59,331 bases of DNA, taken from assembly GCA_005801425.1 (NCBI GenBank), contig SYDY01000083.1, positions 1 through 59,331 on the forward strand, written 5' to 3'. Within the stretch, counting starts at the first letter, position 1. Every line of letters begins with the position of its first letter. Under the pieces are notes generated by a model. It worked only from the letters and a program-made list of their open reading frames with translations. It ran no database searches and was not told the origin of the DNA. The position numbers and the translations under genes were made by a program. The DNA is from Bdellovibrionales bacterium. GTDB taxonomy: Bacteria; Myxococcota; XYA12-FULL-58-9; SYDY01. Below, in pieces: positions 25,607 to 34,042 of the stretch.

Positions 25607-26238
25607 TCATACAAATTATAACTGATCGGCACATGCAATTCACGTTCACTGCCCCAATGAAGTTCTTGGGGAGGCGATGGGAATTTGTCGATCCCATCCA
25701 TGGTTTGTAGCGCGGATTGGTCAAGTGCGCCGTGTCCTGACGAATGGATCACCCGCTTTGTAGCAACATGACCATCATCACGCACTACAATGGCCAACAC
25801 GGCTTTGCCTTCAATACGTGCGCGACGCAGTGCCAGTGGATAATGTTTGCGATCATCGATCATCGTTCTAATCAGTGCAGTGTATGCACTTAATCGATCG
25901 GGATCCGCATCGGACGTGACTGTCGTGCGAGCGGTACCACCACCTGATTCTTGTGTTTGAAGATCCGTTGTTTCGTTGTCTTCCGCAGCATCTGAAGGTT
26001 GTTCGATCGGTGACGGTTCGGGTGCTGGCTCTGAACTCTTTTCATGTTTTCGAGGTGAGGTGGTTGCATGCGATTGTTGTACTTGTGTTTGTGCAGGGGC
26101 GGCCTCTGACGGGGTAAGCAGTGCCACCTGAACGATTATTTGTTCTTTGGGCTGCACGGGTTCCACATGGATGCGCATTGCCCACGCCATGGCAGCGGTA
26201 TGGGCCATGATGGATAGAAACACCCAAAGCGTTTTCAC
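25603..26238 (-). CDS. tonB: Energy transducer TonB
   Basis: Inner-membrane-anchored periplasmic protein that passes proton-motive energy to outer-membrane receptors. An N-terminal membrane helix (residues about 3-21) is followed by a Pro/Glu/Ser-rich linker (about 45-110) and the C-terminal TonB domain (YPLALRRARIEGKAVLAIVVRDDGHVATKRVIHSSGHGALDQSAL ... FPSPP). It is the last gene of the iron-uptake operon, overlapping the HTTM gene by 4 bp, so it is probably dedicated to the receptor at 28685-30853. ExbB/ExbD are not in the window. The stop codon lies within a palindrome. Confidence 0.92.
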   Translation of the reverse strand: MKTLWVFLSIMAHTAAMAWAMRIHVEPVQPKEQIIVQVALLTPSEAAPAQTQVQQSHATTSPRKHEKSSEPAPEPSPIEQPSDAAEDNETTDLQTQESGGGTARTTVTSDADPDRLSAYTALIRTMIDDRKHYPLALRRARIEGKAVLAIVVRDDGHVATKRVIHSSGHGALDQSALQTMDGIDKFPSPPQELHWGSERELHVPISYNLYE

Positions 26239-27653
26239 AATAGCGGCTCCGCAGTTTCAGGCGAAGGTGTCACCCAAGTCATTGTGTGGTTGGGATCTGC
26301 TTCTAGCAAGAGATCCACATGGCTATCAATGAGCCGTGCGGCAGGTCGGCCATTTAAAGAAACAAATGCATCAGCATACACACGTACGGGGTGCCCTGTA
26401 CGTGTTAAAAAATCGGAACCTACATGCTTGGCAAGCTGGAGAATCATATCAGGGCTTGCGGATGCCAGTCGATATTGTTGCGCGGTAATATAACGTCTTG
26501 GATCCACCAGATCTGTTTGTTGGGTAATCGTATCTACCACACGATATCGTAAATAGGCTGCTTTTTCGACGAGCATCACACGCCATGAAAATCGCCATCC
26601 GGCTTCGGTCCAAAGCACGTTGCCTGGGTATAAAAAATGGCGCAAAGGCAGCGCAATTTGAATGACAAAGAAAATTAAAAATGTCGCGTTTATTAATCTC
26701 CTGGATCCTCGCCTTCGCGGGGATGACATTTTCTCTATATCGTCATTCGCCATAGGTCCCCGCTTTTGCGGGGATGACATTTTCTCTATATCGTCATTCG
26801 CCATAGGTCCCCGCTTTTGCGGGGATGACAGGGAACCCAGAACAAATGAAAAAAATCGTCTCGGCCACGAAGGCTCCAAAAACGACGTAGCAAGCACGGT
26901 CATGATGGCAGGGAACATCCCGATATTAAATAAAATTCGCGTAAGAACATGAAAAACTACAACTGCGCAAAAAGCATAGGGTCGTGTTTTCTTATTAAGA
27001 AGTAAAAACGGAATACTCAGATCAAACAACATACCGGCAATACTCATGCCATGGGCGATACCCGGTATATTGAGAAGAGTGCCTATGATAGGCCAATCAG
27101 ATCGCGCGGCGAACCAAATAGTCAACGGCTGTGCATGAATAAGCCAATCGGCATTAAGCTTTGCGATGCCTGCAAAAAAGTAGATGAGCCCTGCTTGAAA
27201 TCGAAGCACATCGCGACACCATGCGGGAATTTCTTGGGGGATCTCAAAAAAACGTTTTTGCCCAAGGGGCATAAAAATCATGAGAAACAAAATAAGGCTT
27301 AGTGCATAGTAGTGGTTGATATAATTTGATTTGTCGAAGAGTTCACTGAGTGTGAACAAAACAAAATATGCTGTTACAGCAAAGCGATAAAAAATGCCTG
27401 AAGCAATGAAAATGCCCAACGCTGCAAGCGCCACAAAATGCATCGTAAGCCATGGCTCTGGCCAGGGCTTCACCCATGCGAATCCATCGTATGAAAAAAA
27501 GAACGTCGGTTTTGCGTAAAGTGTGTTTGCCCAGCCATAGGCAAGATAGCGAATGCCGATCAATGCACATGCAATGCCCACAGCGATGCGTATGAACACA
27601 AGGCTTGTCGCATCGATGGGTCGGCAATTAATCGTTGTCAGATTCGACGCCAC
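26235..27653 (-). CDS. HTTM-domain (vitamin K-dependent gamma-carboxylase-like) membrane protein
   Basis: Polytopic membrane protein of 472 residues with the HTTM fold. Recognisable parts are SLVFIRIAVGIACALIGIRYLAYGW, FDKSNYINHYYALSLILFLMIFMPLGQKRFFEIP, VLRFQAGLIYFFAGIAKLNADWL and VVVFHVLTRILFNIGMFP, the last resembling the conserved His-containing helix. Seven or more helices precede a hydrophilic C-terminal 130 residues. HTTM proteins of this type occur with imelysin-like proteins and TonB receptors in iron-uptake operons. Unusually, two 17-residue repeats (SSPQKRGPMANDDIEKM) encoded by inserted repeat DNA (26719-26820) lie between two hydrophobic segments. The gene overlaps imelysin by 26 bp and tonB by 4 bp. 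Confidence 0.87.
   Translation of the reverse strand: MASNLTTINCRPIDATSLVFIRIAVGIACALIGIRYLAYGWANTLYAKPTFFFSYDGFAWVKPWPEPWLTMHFVALAALGIFIASGIFYRFAVTAYFVLFTLSELFDKSNYINHYYALSLILFLMIFMPLGQKRFFEIPQEIPAWCRDVLRFQAGLIYFFAGIAKLNADWLIHAQPLTIWFAARSDWPIIGTLLNIPGIAHGMSIAGMLFDLSIPFLLLNKKTRPYAFCAVVVFHVLTRILFNIGMFPAIMTVLATSFLEPSWPRRFFSFVLGSLSSPQKRGPMANDDIEKMSSPQKRGPMANDDIEKMSSPRRRGSRRLINATFLIFFVIQIALPLRHFLYPGNVLWTEAGWRFSWRVMLVEKAAYLRYRVVDTITQQTDLVDPRRYITAQQYRLASASPDMILQLAKHVGSDFLTRTGHPVRVYADAFVSLNGRPAARLIDSHVDLLLEADPNHTMTWVTPSPETAEPLL
26719..26830. repeat. In-frame tandem 51-bp repeats inside the HTTM gene
   Basis: Two identical 51-bp units (26719-26769, 26770-26820) and the first 10 bp of a third (26821-26830). 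Each unit contains a TCCCCGC...GCGGGGATGACA palindromic half-site of the dispersed family also seen at 23847-23866 and around 50310-50325. Because 51 is a multiple of three and the unit is open on the minus strand, the HTTM reading frame is kept. The left flank (26702-26718, CTGGATCCTCGCCTTCGC region) belongs to the same element. Confidence 0.9.
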
Positions 27654-28677
27654 TTTCTTGCAGTCCTAAAATACCGAGCAAGCCGGTTTCAATGGTTTGG
27701 GTGAGTGTTGTGGCGAGGTTTAAGCAGTTCTGAACGCGGGCTTTTCCTGCATCTGTTGTTGCTTCAACTTCGATGGGGCCCTGCAGTGCTGTGACGCAAC
27801 TATCAACAGCTTGAAAATTTGATTTGATCGAAGTCGCAGTGACCGTATTGAGTGCTGCAATAACGGTGTGCAACCCTCCAGAACTTCCTTCTTTCCCAAA
27901 GAAAATAAGTGACATGCCATGAAGAAGTGCTTTGAGATCGTTTGTCGAGTCGCCTGAAAATTCAGATTCCGATGCCTGTTTGGGCACTTTAACCGCATTG
28001 GCAAGTTTCATCATCGAAATTTCATTGGCGGCGTAATTAAGCCCAGATCCAACGATATTTTGCAAAACCTGTTGTTGGTAAAAGTAGGTTGTATTGCCTG
28101 AACCTGGATTTTCAATCTCATAAGCCAGCGTGGGGCTTGTTTCATCTTTGCGAATGAGCCACGCATCATGCAGTTTTTCCGCAATGGTTTTGGCATGAAG
28201 CGCAAGCGCGGTCATATATGTACATTGCTCGGTGCCTTGCGTCTCCTGGAAGAGCAGGTACCCGATGGTGGGAAGTCCTGTGACGTGCAATTTATAATCA
28301 ATATTGGCGATCGTTGTTTTACTCAAATCGATATTGTCGGGTCGCACCGGCCATTCATCGAGATTCTCTTTGGCTTTGATATCGGTTCGTTTCGCTGGGC
28401 CAAACATCAATAGCTCAAGATGTTTGGAAGACGAACGCGTGGCACGCCATGCAGCACGTGCCGCAGTAAGTTTATCTCCATTGGTCGTATCTGCACACAA
28501 CGTTTCTACAGCGGTATGAAGTGCACCGATTGATGCTTTGGATTCGATCAATGTGGGACGCAAAAAATCACGCCCATATTCTTGAAAAAACGTTGCTTTG
28601 GTTGTGGTGAGATCGGAATCATTCCCGGCACCGCAGGCGCTTAGAAGCAGAAGAGAAATGAAACGCAATTTTTTCAT
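27628..28677 (-). CDS. Imelysin-like lipoprotein (peptidase M75 family)
   Basis: Predicted lipoprotein (MKKLRFISLLLLSACG, lipobox LSAC) of 349 residues with the imelysin/insulin-cleaving membrane peptidase fold. Family features are the N-terminal LRPTLIESKASIGALHTAVETLCAD, ARAAWRATRSSSKHLELLMFGPA, a GLPTIGYLLF segment matching the family's GLPALEYLLF, and C-terminal LLHGMSLIFFGKEGSSGGLHTVI. The family Glu in GLPxxE is Gly here, so hydrolytic activity is doubtful; iron-associated imelysins are thought to bind iron or heme. It lies 7 bp after the receptor gene in the Fur-box operon. Located in the periplasm or at the outer membrane. Confidence 0.87.
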   Translation of the reverse strand: MKKLRFISLLLLSACGAGNDSDLTTTKATFFQEYGRDFLRPTLIESKASIGALHTAVETLCADTTNGDKLTAARAAWRATRSSSKHLELLMFGPAKRTDIKAKENLDEWPVRPDNIDLSKTTIANIDYKLHVTGLPTIGYLLFQETQGTEQCTYMTALALHAKTIAEKLHDAWLIRKDETSPTLAYEIENPGSGNTTYFYQQQVLQNIVGSGLNYAANEISMMKLANAVKVPKQASESEFSGDSTNDLKALLHGMSLIFFGKEGSSGGLHTVIAALNTVTATSIKSNFQAVDSCVTALQGPIEVEATTDAGKARVQNCLNLATTLTQTIETGLLGILGLQESGVESDND

Positions 28678-28684
28678 ATTTTCC

Positions 28685-30853
28685 TCACAAGGCGATGCTT
28701 ATGCCGCCCATGAACTGCCTTGGTGCACCGGAACGGATCCCTTGGGGTGCACGACTGACGATGTATTGATTGTCTAATAGATTTTTTCCAGAAAGAAACA
28801 CGGAGAACAATCCATTGCGGTGGGTGTAGGAAAGCATGGTATCAAGCGTGAAATAAGCGTTTATTTTTCCTTTGGTGCCGGTGAGATCGCCTGTGGGCGT
28901 GTTGTATTGATCGGTAAACTGCGCAGAGACAAAACGTCCGCTTGTATTGAATGATAGGCCGATAGGGTGCGCAACACCAATGCCCATGGCTGCTTGATGT
29001 TGTGGTGCATAGGGCAAGATGTTGCCACGGATCCCTGGGTCCCATCCTGATCCAAATTGGGTGTGCGTGAACGTGTATGTTGCACTCAGCGGAACATCGA
29101 TGCCCCATGCAAGCATTTTACCGGCATCGAAGCGTACCGAAGACTCAACCCCTGCATGGGTTGTTTTTCCAGCCACAGCGGTGCTTACGGCGCCATCTTC
29201 AGCGAGCACGCCGGCGGTTGCTGCTGCAACTTGAAGTGTTTCCGCTGAAAAGAACAAACCAAATCCGGTAATTTCACCCATGAGATAATTCTTCATGCGG
29301 CCCCGGATCCCAAGTTCTACATTCCAAGAATATTCGGCGGGTAAATCGATGCGTGTGCCCTGACTTGTGAGTGCGTCTTTGGTACGTGGCGGTGAAAATC
29401 CACGATGAACACCCGTAAAAATGCTTAAAGCTTGGATAGGCGAATACGCAATCCCAATACCAGGAATAAAAGCAAACAGATGGGCATCGATCGTTGGAAA
29501 CTGACCTTGCTGATTCGCACGACGGTGCCACATGGATTCAAAACGTAACCCAGGTGTCACTTCAAATTTTCGCCCAAAGAACATGAATCGATTTTGAGCA
29601 TACGCAGCACCTGCGAGAAGCAACCGACGATCGTCGCTTTGCACATTGCTGTCCGATGTGGTGGCATCAAGAAACTGCACCTTTTGCTCAGAAACATGTT
29701 CGCCATGAAAACGAATACCCGCTTGCAATTCGTTGTCGATCCCAAGAAATCGAAATTCACGTGTGAGCCGCGGCTCGACACCAAACACTGTAAATTTCCG
29801 ATTGCGGCCTGTGGCGGACTCTAAAAAATACACGTAGCCATCATTGGCATGGGTCACCCATGCGGTGGGTGCCACAAACCGTCCATGATCATCCACGACT
29901 TTTGTTACATGGGTGAGATCATCGGTTTGTGTTCCATATTGAAAATCTTGACGTTTCCAATCGCGTTGCAACGAATGAAAGTACACCTTGGTTTCAATCA
30001 CATTGTCGCCAACGCTCGCCACGTGGGTGGCTTGAACGGCATAGCGTTGAATATCAAATCGATCATCTTTGGCAAAACCGGTGTAAGGATTGGCATCAAA
30101 TTGCGGTGTCGTGAGTCCGAGATAAGTTGCCGTTGATGCTTCGCGGTAAATATCAAACTTGACCGTGAGCGATTGATTGGGTGTGATCTGCCAATTGATT
30201 TTGCTGTTGATATTAAAGCGTTTTAAATTAAGGTTTTGATAACCGTCGTAGGATTGAAAAATACCGGTGACAAGATAGCCCACGTTACCGATGGTATCGC
30301 CTACCGATGCCATGCCGAGTCTGTACCCATAGCTTCCCGCCCGGGTATCGCCTTTGATGGTAAGTTTTTTGGGCGCATCGGGCGTGACATAATTGACCAC
30401 CCCGCCGATGGTTTGCGGACCATACAAAATAGATCCACTGCCTTTTACAATTTCAATGCGCTCCATGCGCTCGATCATCGGCGAATAGTAGAGCTCGGGT
30501 TCACCGTAAGGCGCCATGGCGATGGGTACGCCATCTTCCATGACGAGTATTTTTTTACTGCGATCAGGATCCAAACCGCGCATACCAATGTTGAGGCGAA
30601 GTCCCATGCCATCTTCATTGCGCACGTTGAGGCCTGCGACATCCTGAAGCGCTTGTTCTATATTTGTCGCTGCTTTTTTCTCGAAATCTTTTTTGCTGAC
30701 CACTGTGGCAGCCCCTGTGGTCCCAAGAACAGGGGCGTTGCTTATCGTATCAGCGACACGAATTTCCGGCACAAGGAGCACAGGTTGCGCATCTTGTGCC
30801 GAAGCATCGGTTGTCGCCATCAGCACGCCGAGATATATTATTAAATACTGCAT
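28685..30853 (-). CDS. TonB-dependent outer-membrane receptor, FecA-like
   Basis: Outer-membrane barrel of 722 residues for iron-chelate uptake. After a signal peptide (cleavage near TDASA-QD) come a probable TonB-box region (VPEIRVAD), a plug domain (TVVSKKDFEKKAATNIEQALQDVAGLNVR, IGMRGLDPDRSKKILVMEDGVPIAMAPYG, IEIVKGSGSILYGPQTIGGVVNYVT) and a 22-strand-type barrel. The plug resembles FecA-like receptors. The last residues, GGISIAL, end without the usual terminal aromatic recognised by BAM. It lies 5 bp after the lipoprotein gene and 7 bp before imelysin. Siderophore or citrate specificity cannot be told from sequence. Confidence 0.93.
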   Translation of the reverse strand: MQYLIIYLGVLMATTDASAQDAQPVLLVPEIRVADTISNAPVLGTTGAATVVSKKDFEKKAATNIEQALQDVAGLNVRNEDGMGLRLNIGMRGLDPDRSKKILVMEDGVPIAMAPYGEPELYYSPMIERMERIEIVKGSGSILYGPQTIGGVVNYVTPDAPKKLTIKGDTRAGSYGYRLGMASVGDTIGNVGYLVTGIFQSYDGYQNLNLKRFNINSKINWQITPNQSLTVKFDIYREASTATYLGLTTPQFDANPYTGFAKDDRFDIQRYAVQATHVASVGDNVIETKVYFHSLQRDWKRQDFQYGTQTDDLTHVTKVVDDHGRFVAPTAWVTHANDGYVYFLESATGRNRKFTVFGVEPRLTREFRFLGIDNELQAGIRFHGEHVSEQKVQFLDATTSDSNVQSDDRRLLLAGAAYAQNRFMFFGRKFEVTPGLRFESMWHRRANQQGQFPTIDAHLFAFIPGIGIAYSPIQALSIFTGVHRGFSPPRTKDALTSQGTRIDLPAEYSWNVELGIRGRMKNYLMGEITGFGLFFSAETLQVAAATAGVLAEDGAVSTAVAGKTTHAGVESSVRFDAGKMLAWGIDVPLSATYTFTHTQFGSGWDPGIRGNILPYAPQHQAAMGIGVAHPIGLSFNTSGRFVSAQFTDQYNTPTGDLTGTKGKINAYFTLDTMLSYTHRNGLFSVFLSGKNLLDNQYIVSRAPQGIRSGAPRQFMGGISIAL

Positions 30854-30858
30854 GATTT

Positions 30859-31800
30859 TTAAAATGCGTGTTCGAGCATGTATTCAAGGGCCGTTTTCAT
30901 GGCCACCACGTCCGCATTTGCAAGATCTGTTTTACCGATGAGGAAAAAACCTGGGACCGTGCGATCAAGCGTGATGCCTGGATAAAGCAGCGCATAAAAG
31001 CCGTCGACGTTCATCTCTTTGCGGCGCATATGCGGCGCGACAGCTTCCCAATACACACGCCCTTCCACGAGTTTTTCAATGACCGCCGATGGGACCGGTA
31101 CATCTTTTTCGAGTTCTATCGCCGCATCTTCGACTTCATAAAGAACGGACAACAGAAGTACATGGGCGAGCAGTGCATCCACCAAACCAAGACGGGATTT
31201 TTCTGCTTTGATTTGTCCCAAGTGGGCAATAATCTGAGGGGTAAGTGCTGTAAGGCCTAGGGCTGTGCGGAAACGTACATCACGGGCAAGTGCCGTTTTG
31301 GCCAATCCTTTGCCTGTCAAACCATCGTTACTGAGACCAAAAATAGCGGTTGCTTCTTCGACCGATGTGGTTTTGTCTTCATGTAAAACACCGTACATCG
31401 CGGTGTAAAAGTACATGATCAGCGACTTATCGATCACTTGTCCTGCCAACGCGATATCTTCAGGGGATGCAGCTGCTTTGCCAAGTGCAATGGCTGCTGT
31501 GATTTGTTTGTCCAAAAAAATACCGAGATCCGCCACCGGATGCTCTGCATGGGCATCGATTCTATTTTTGATACGCGTATTCAAACCATTTTTTGTATAT
31601 TCGTTTTCAATGTCCGCAAAAACCTGGCCGGGTGTTTCGCTTGTCTTGGCCAATTTACGCAGTATGCCAATGGATTCATAGCTTTGAACATCGGTTTGAT
31701 GGGTGGCGAGGGGATTACCAGAGACGTTTTTATCCCCAGAACTGCTATCACCGCAGGCTGTCATGCTAAGGGCGGTCAAAAAAACAACAGGGTATCGCAT
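30859..31800 (-). CDS. Lipoprotein, first gene of the iron-uptake operon (possibly DUF4856-like)
   Basis: Predicted lipoprotein of about 313 residues. ATG 31800 gives MRYPVVFLTALSMTACGDSS, a clean lipobox (SMTAC), with GGGAG upstream. The longer in-frame ATG 31878 would run through the Fur palindrome and is rejected. The mature protein is helical, with repeated AxxLGKAAASPEDIALAGQVIDKSLIMYFY-type segments. In other bacteria the partner of imelysin, HTTM and TonB-receptor genes is a DUF4856 lipoprotein; the position and the DVQSYESIGILRKLAK segment suggest the same here, with low confidence. Probably binds or presents iron or its carrier at the outer membrane. Confidence 0.75.
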   Translation of the reverse strand: MRYPVVFLTALSMTACGDSSSGDKNVSGNPLATHQTDVQSYESIGILRKLAKTSETPGQVFADIENEYTKNGLNTRIKNRIDAHAEHPVADLGIFLDKQITAAIALGKAAASPEDIALAGQVIDKSLIMYFYTAMYGVLHEDKTTSVEEATAIFGLSNDGLTGKGLAKTALARDVRFRTALGLTALTPQIIAHLGQIKAEKSRLGLVDALLAHVLLLSVLYEVEDAAIELEKDVPVPSAVIEKLVEGRVYWEAVAPHMRRKEMNVDGFYALLYPGITLDRTVPGFFLIGKTDLANADVVAMKTALEYMLEHAF

Positions 31801-31839
31801 GAGGGGGGCTCCCAATAGGATGCTTGTGATGCAATGCTG

Positions 31840-31868
31840 ATATTGCAAATGGTTCTCATTTGCAATAT
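31840..31868. promoter_or_regulatory. Fur box (ferric uptake regulator operator)
   Basis: Perfect 12-bp inverted repeat ATATTGCAAATG / CATTTGCAATAT with a 5-bp spacer. Its 19-bp core (31845-31863), read on minus as GCAAATGAGAACCATTTGC, is one base off the well-known GCAAATGAGAATCATTTGC form of the Fur site. It ends 40 bp upstream of the first operon start (31800), so Fur with Fe(II) would repress the lipoprotein-receptor-imelysin-HTTM-tonB operon. The divergent 32016 gene is about 150 bp away and may or may not be affected. Confidence 0.88.
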
Positions 31869-32015
31869 GAAGCTGCACGATCCCAAAAAAAATTAGTTAT
31901 GCATCGCGATGTGGGCATGGTCGCTATTGCGATGTATTTATCTTGCTTGTTAGGTAAAATGGACGCATGTGACCCAAACTCGAGGTCCCGTTATCGTATT
32001 CTGAAGGAGTGCCCC

Positions 32016-32474
32016 GTGAAGTTCGGAATTATCAACGTACTTTCAGTGCTCGATCAATCCAAACGCGGTAAAGTGTATGCGCAACGTTTGCGTAAAAAAG
32101 CAGAACAATGGCAAGCCCAGACACGCGCTGTGGAAAGTAAGCTACAGCAAGTACGCCAAATGGCTGAAAAAGAAGAAAATGCCGCGCCAGATCGCAAAAT
32201 GAAATTGCAGCGCGAAACAACACTTCTTGAAACCGAAATGCGTCAACTTGAAGAGCGTATGCGCCAAGATCTTGAATCAAGCCAAGAGCATTATCGCACA
32301 TTGCTGCTGACCGATGCCCAAGCCTTGATCACCGAGCTTGCCAAAGAATTGGATTTGGACGCTGTATTCTCGGTACCAAGCCAAGACACTGCCTACGTGG
32401 CAGAGCGCGTGGACATCACATCGAAGCTTCTCGCAAAGCTTGATGCCAAAGCCGATCTAAGCGCCAAAGAGTAA
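32016..32474 (+). CDS. OmpH/Skp-like coiled-coil protein lacking a signal peptide
   Basis: A 152-residue protein resembling the OmpH/Skp periplasmic chaperone family: FGIINVLSVLDQSKRGKVYAQRLRKKAEQWQ matches the family N-terminus (xIxyVdxxxvlxxSxxGKxxxxxL). It is followed by a long Gln/Glu/Arg coiled coil (about 40-105) and a C-terminal helix with DLDAVFSV. GTG 32016 is chosen because AAGGAG at 32003-32008 is ideally placed; the longer frame from ATG 31860 begins inside the Fur box. With this start there is no export signal, which is unusual and suggests either a cytoplasmic role or a missed start. The threonine dehydratase gene follows after 3 bp. Confidence 0.78.
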   Translation: MKFGIINVLSVLDQSKRGKVYAQRLRKKAEQWQAQTRAVESKLQQVRQMAEKEENAAPDRKMKLQRETTLLETEMRQLEERMRQDLESSQEHYRTLLLTDAQALITELAKELDLDAVFSVPSQDTAYVAERVDITSKLLAKLDAKADLSAKE

Positions 32475-32477
32475 TTG

Positions 32478-33434
32478 ATGTCTCTCGTCGGCCGTGCGGA
32501 TGAATTGCGTGATGCGCATCGCTTGATCCGTCCGTATATTCATCGCACGCCTATTTTAACGTCTGCGACACTTGATCGTCTTTCCGGGCGATCCCTTTTC
32601 TTCAAATGTGAAAATTTCCAGCGCGTGGGGGCTTTCAAAGCCCGCGGTGCGTTTCATGCATTGCTCAAGCTTTCTGCAGAAGAAAAAAAACACGGGGTGG
32701 TGACCCATTCTTCAGGAAATCATGGCCAAGCCATCGCTCTTGCAGGACGCACGTTGGACATTCCAACCACGGTGGTGGTTCCACGCAATGCGCCCAAGGT
32801 GAAACGCGACGCCATGCGTGATTATGGTGCCACGCTTGTGCTGTGTGAACCTACACAGGCTGCCCGTGAAAGTATGGTGCGCGATCTCGTCCTTGCCCAT
32901 CACTACGTTGAGATCCCGCCGTTTGATCACGATGACGTGATCCTCGGGCAAGGGACGGCTGCATTGGAATTATTAGAAGATGTGCCTTTGCTTGATGCGG
33001 TGATTGCGCCTGTGGGTGGTGGTGGTTTGCTTGCGGGATGTGCCATTGCAGCATCGCTCTACGGGGCCCATGTTTTGGGCGCCGAACCTGCGCAAGCCGA
33101 TGACACCAAACGTTCACTGGATGCAGGAAAACGCATCACGCTTGATGCGGTAAATACCATTGCAGATGGCGTGCGTACCTCGGTGGGCGTTCGTAACTTT
33201 GCGATCATTGCGCAGGGTGTTTCTGACGTGATCTGTATAGAAGAAAACGAAATTGTAAATGCCATGCGTTTGCTCTGGGAGCGCATGAAAATTGTTGTCG
33301 AGCCTACAGCGGCGTTGCCTCTGGCGGCGGTGTTAAAAACATCGATCGATGTCACAGGCCAGCGCGTGGGTTTGATTGTCTCGGGTGGCAATGTTGACGT
33401 TGATGCGTTTTTTCAAACGGCCTTGTCCGCTTGA
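32478..33434 (+). CDS. Threonine/serine dehydratase family PLP enzyme
   Basis: Fold-type II PLP enzyme of 318 residues. PLP-binding lysine lies in RVGAFKARGAFHAL (near residue 51), the substrate loop is SSGNHGQA, the phosphate loop is PVGGGGLLAG, and the C-terminal region ends LIVSGGNVD. Likely threonine deaminase (catabolic type) or serine racemase; no C-terminal ACT regulatory domain is present, so feedback-controlled IlvA is excluded. ATG 32478 follows the previous stop by 3 bp. Its 3' end overlaps the convergent lipase gene by 22 bp. Confidence 0.9.
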   Translation: MSLVGRADELRDAHRLIRPYIHRTPILTSATLDRLSGRSLFFKCENFQRVGAFKARGAFHALLKLSAEEKKHGVVTHSSGNHGQAIALAGRTLDIPTTVVVPRNAPKVKRDAMRDYGATLVLCEPTQAARESMVRDLVLAHHYVEIPPFDHDDVILGQGTAALELLEDVPLLDAVIAPVGGGGLLAGCAIAASLYGAHVLGAEPAQADDTKRSLDAGKRITLDAVNTIADGVRTSVGVRNFAIIAQGVSDVICIEENEIVNAMRLLWERMKIVVEPTAALPLAAVLKTSIDVTGQRVGLIVSGGNVDVDAFFQTALSA

Positions 33435-34042
33435 ACCAACACATCTTCGACCGCATCGGCGATTTCTTGGGATGCGACCATAAATTGGTGCGCGATCAAT
33501 CGGGGAAAACCTTCCAATTCAATCTCTTCTGCGCCATCAAGATGGCATGCTTTTGGCGGCGCAAACGGATCTTCAAATGCTGAGATTGAATATGTTTTGA
33601 TATATTTCGCAGGACCATCCCCATGCAATTCACGTAAAAATGGTGATCCCGGCAGCATTTGCCATGCAGCGAGTGAATGACCCAAAGAGGCTAAGATGCC
33701 TGCCATGCTTGCCCACGTGCCGGCAAAAGGTGTCCCAACCCCGACTACGGTGTGAATACTCCCTTGTGGCAAAAGACGCTTCGCAGCGTGCAATGCGATG
33801 AGACCGCCAATGCTGGTACCCACAAGATCACACGCGGTGTATTCGTACTTCTGCATCCATCCCGCAACTTGTTCGGCAAGAAGTTTGCTGCCTTCTTCCA
33901 TGCAGCCAAGATTAAGCAACGGCAGTTTGGCTATTTTGACACGAAAACCTGCCTGCGACAGTCTACGCTTCAAAAGATAAAGACTGCCTTTGCCTGCGAG
34001 GTACCCCGGTACAAGAACCACAAGCCTTGGGTGATGCTTCAT
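33413..34042 (-). CDS. Alpha/beta-hydrolase, lipase/PGAP1-like
   Basis: Predicted esterase or lipase of 209 residues. The nucleophile elbow is LVGTSIGGLIAL (Ser near residue 97), a candidate acid is in SAFEDPFAPP, and the His in LIAHQFM completes a triad in the right order. The N-terminal LVVLVPGYLAGKGSLYLLKRRL contributes the oxyanion region. No signal peptide, so cytoplasmic. Its start overlaps the HNH gene stop by 4 bp and lies third in the msrB-HNH-lipase operon. Substrate unknown. Confidence 0.83.
   Translation of the reverse strand: MKHHPRLVVLVPGYLAGKGSLYLLKRRLSQAGFRVKIAKLPLLNLGCMEEGSKLLAEQVAGWMQKYEYTACDLVGTSIGGLIALHAAKRLLPQGSIHTVVGVGTPFAGTWASMAGILASLGHSLAAWQMLPGSPFLRELHGDGPAKYIKTYSISAFEDPFAPPKACHLDGAEEIELEGFPRLIAHQFMVASQEIADAVEDVLVQADKAV

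Noticed and set aside
26719-26830. CRISPR array
   Set aside because: Only two 51-bp units in direct tandem without spacers, inside a coding frame.
31860-32474. Longer OmpH-like start at ATG 31860
   Set aside because: The ATG lies within the Fur palindrome and the extra 52 codons show no signal peptide or homology; GTG 32016 has an ideal Shine-Dalgarno.
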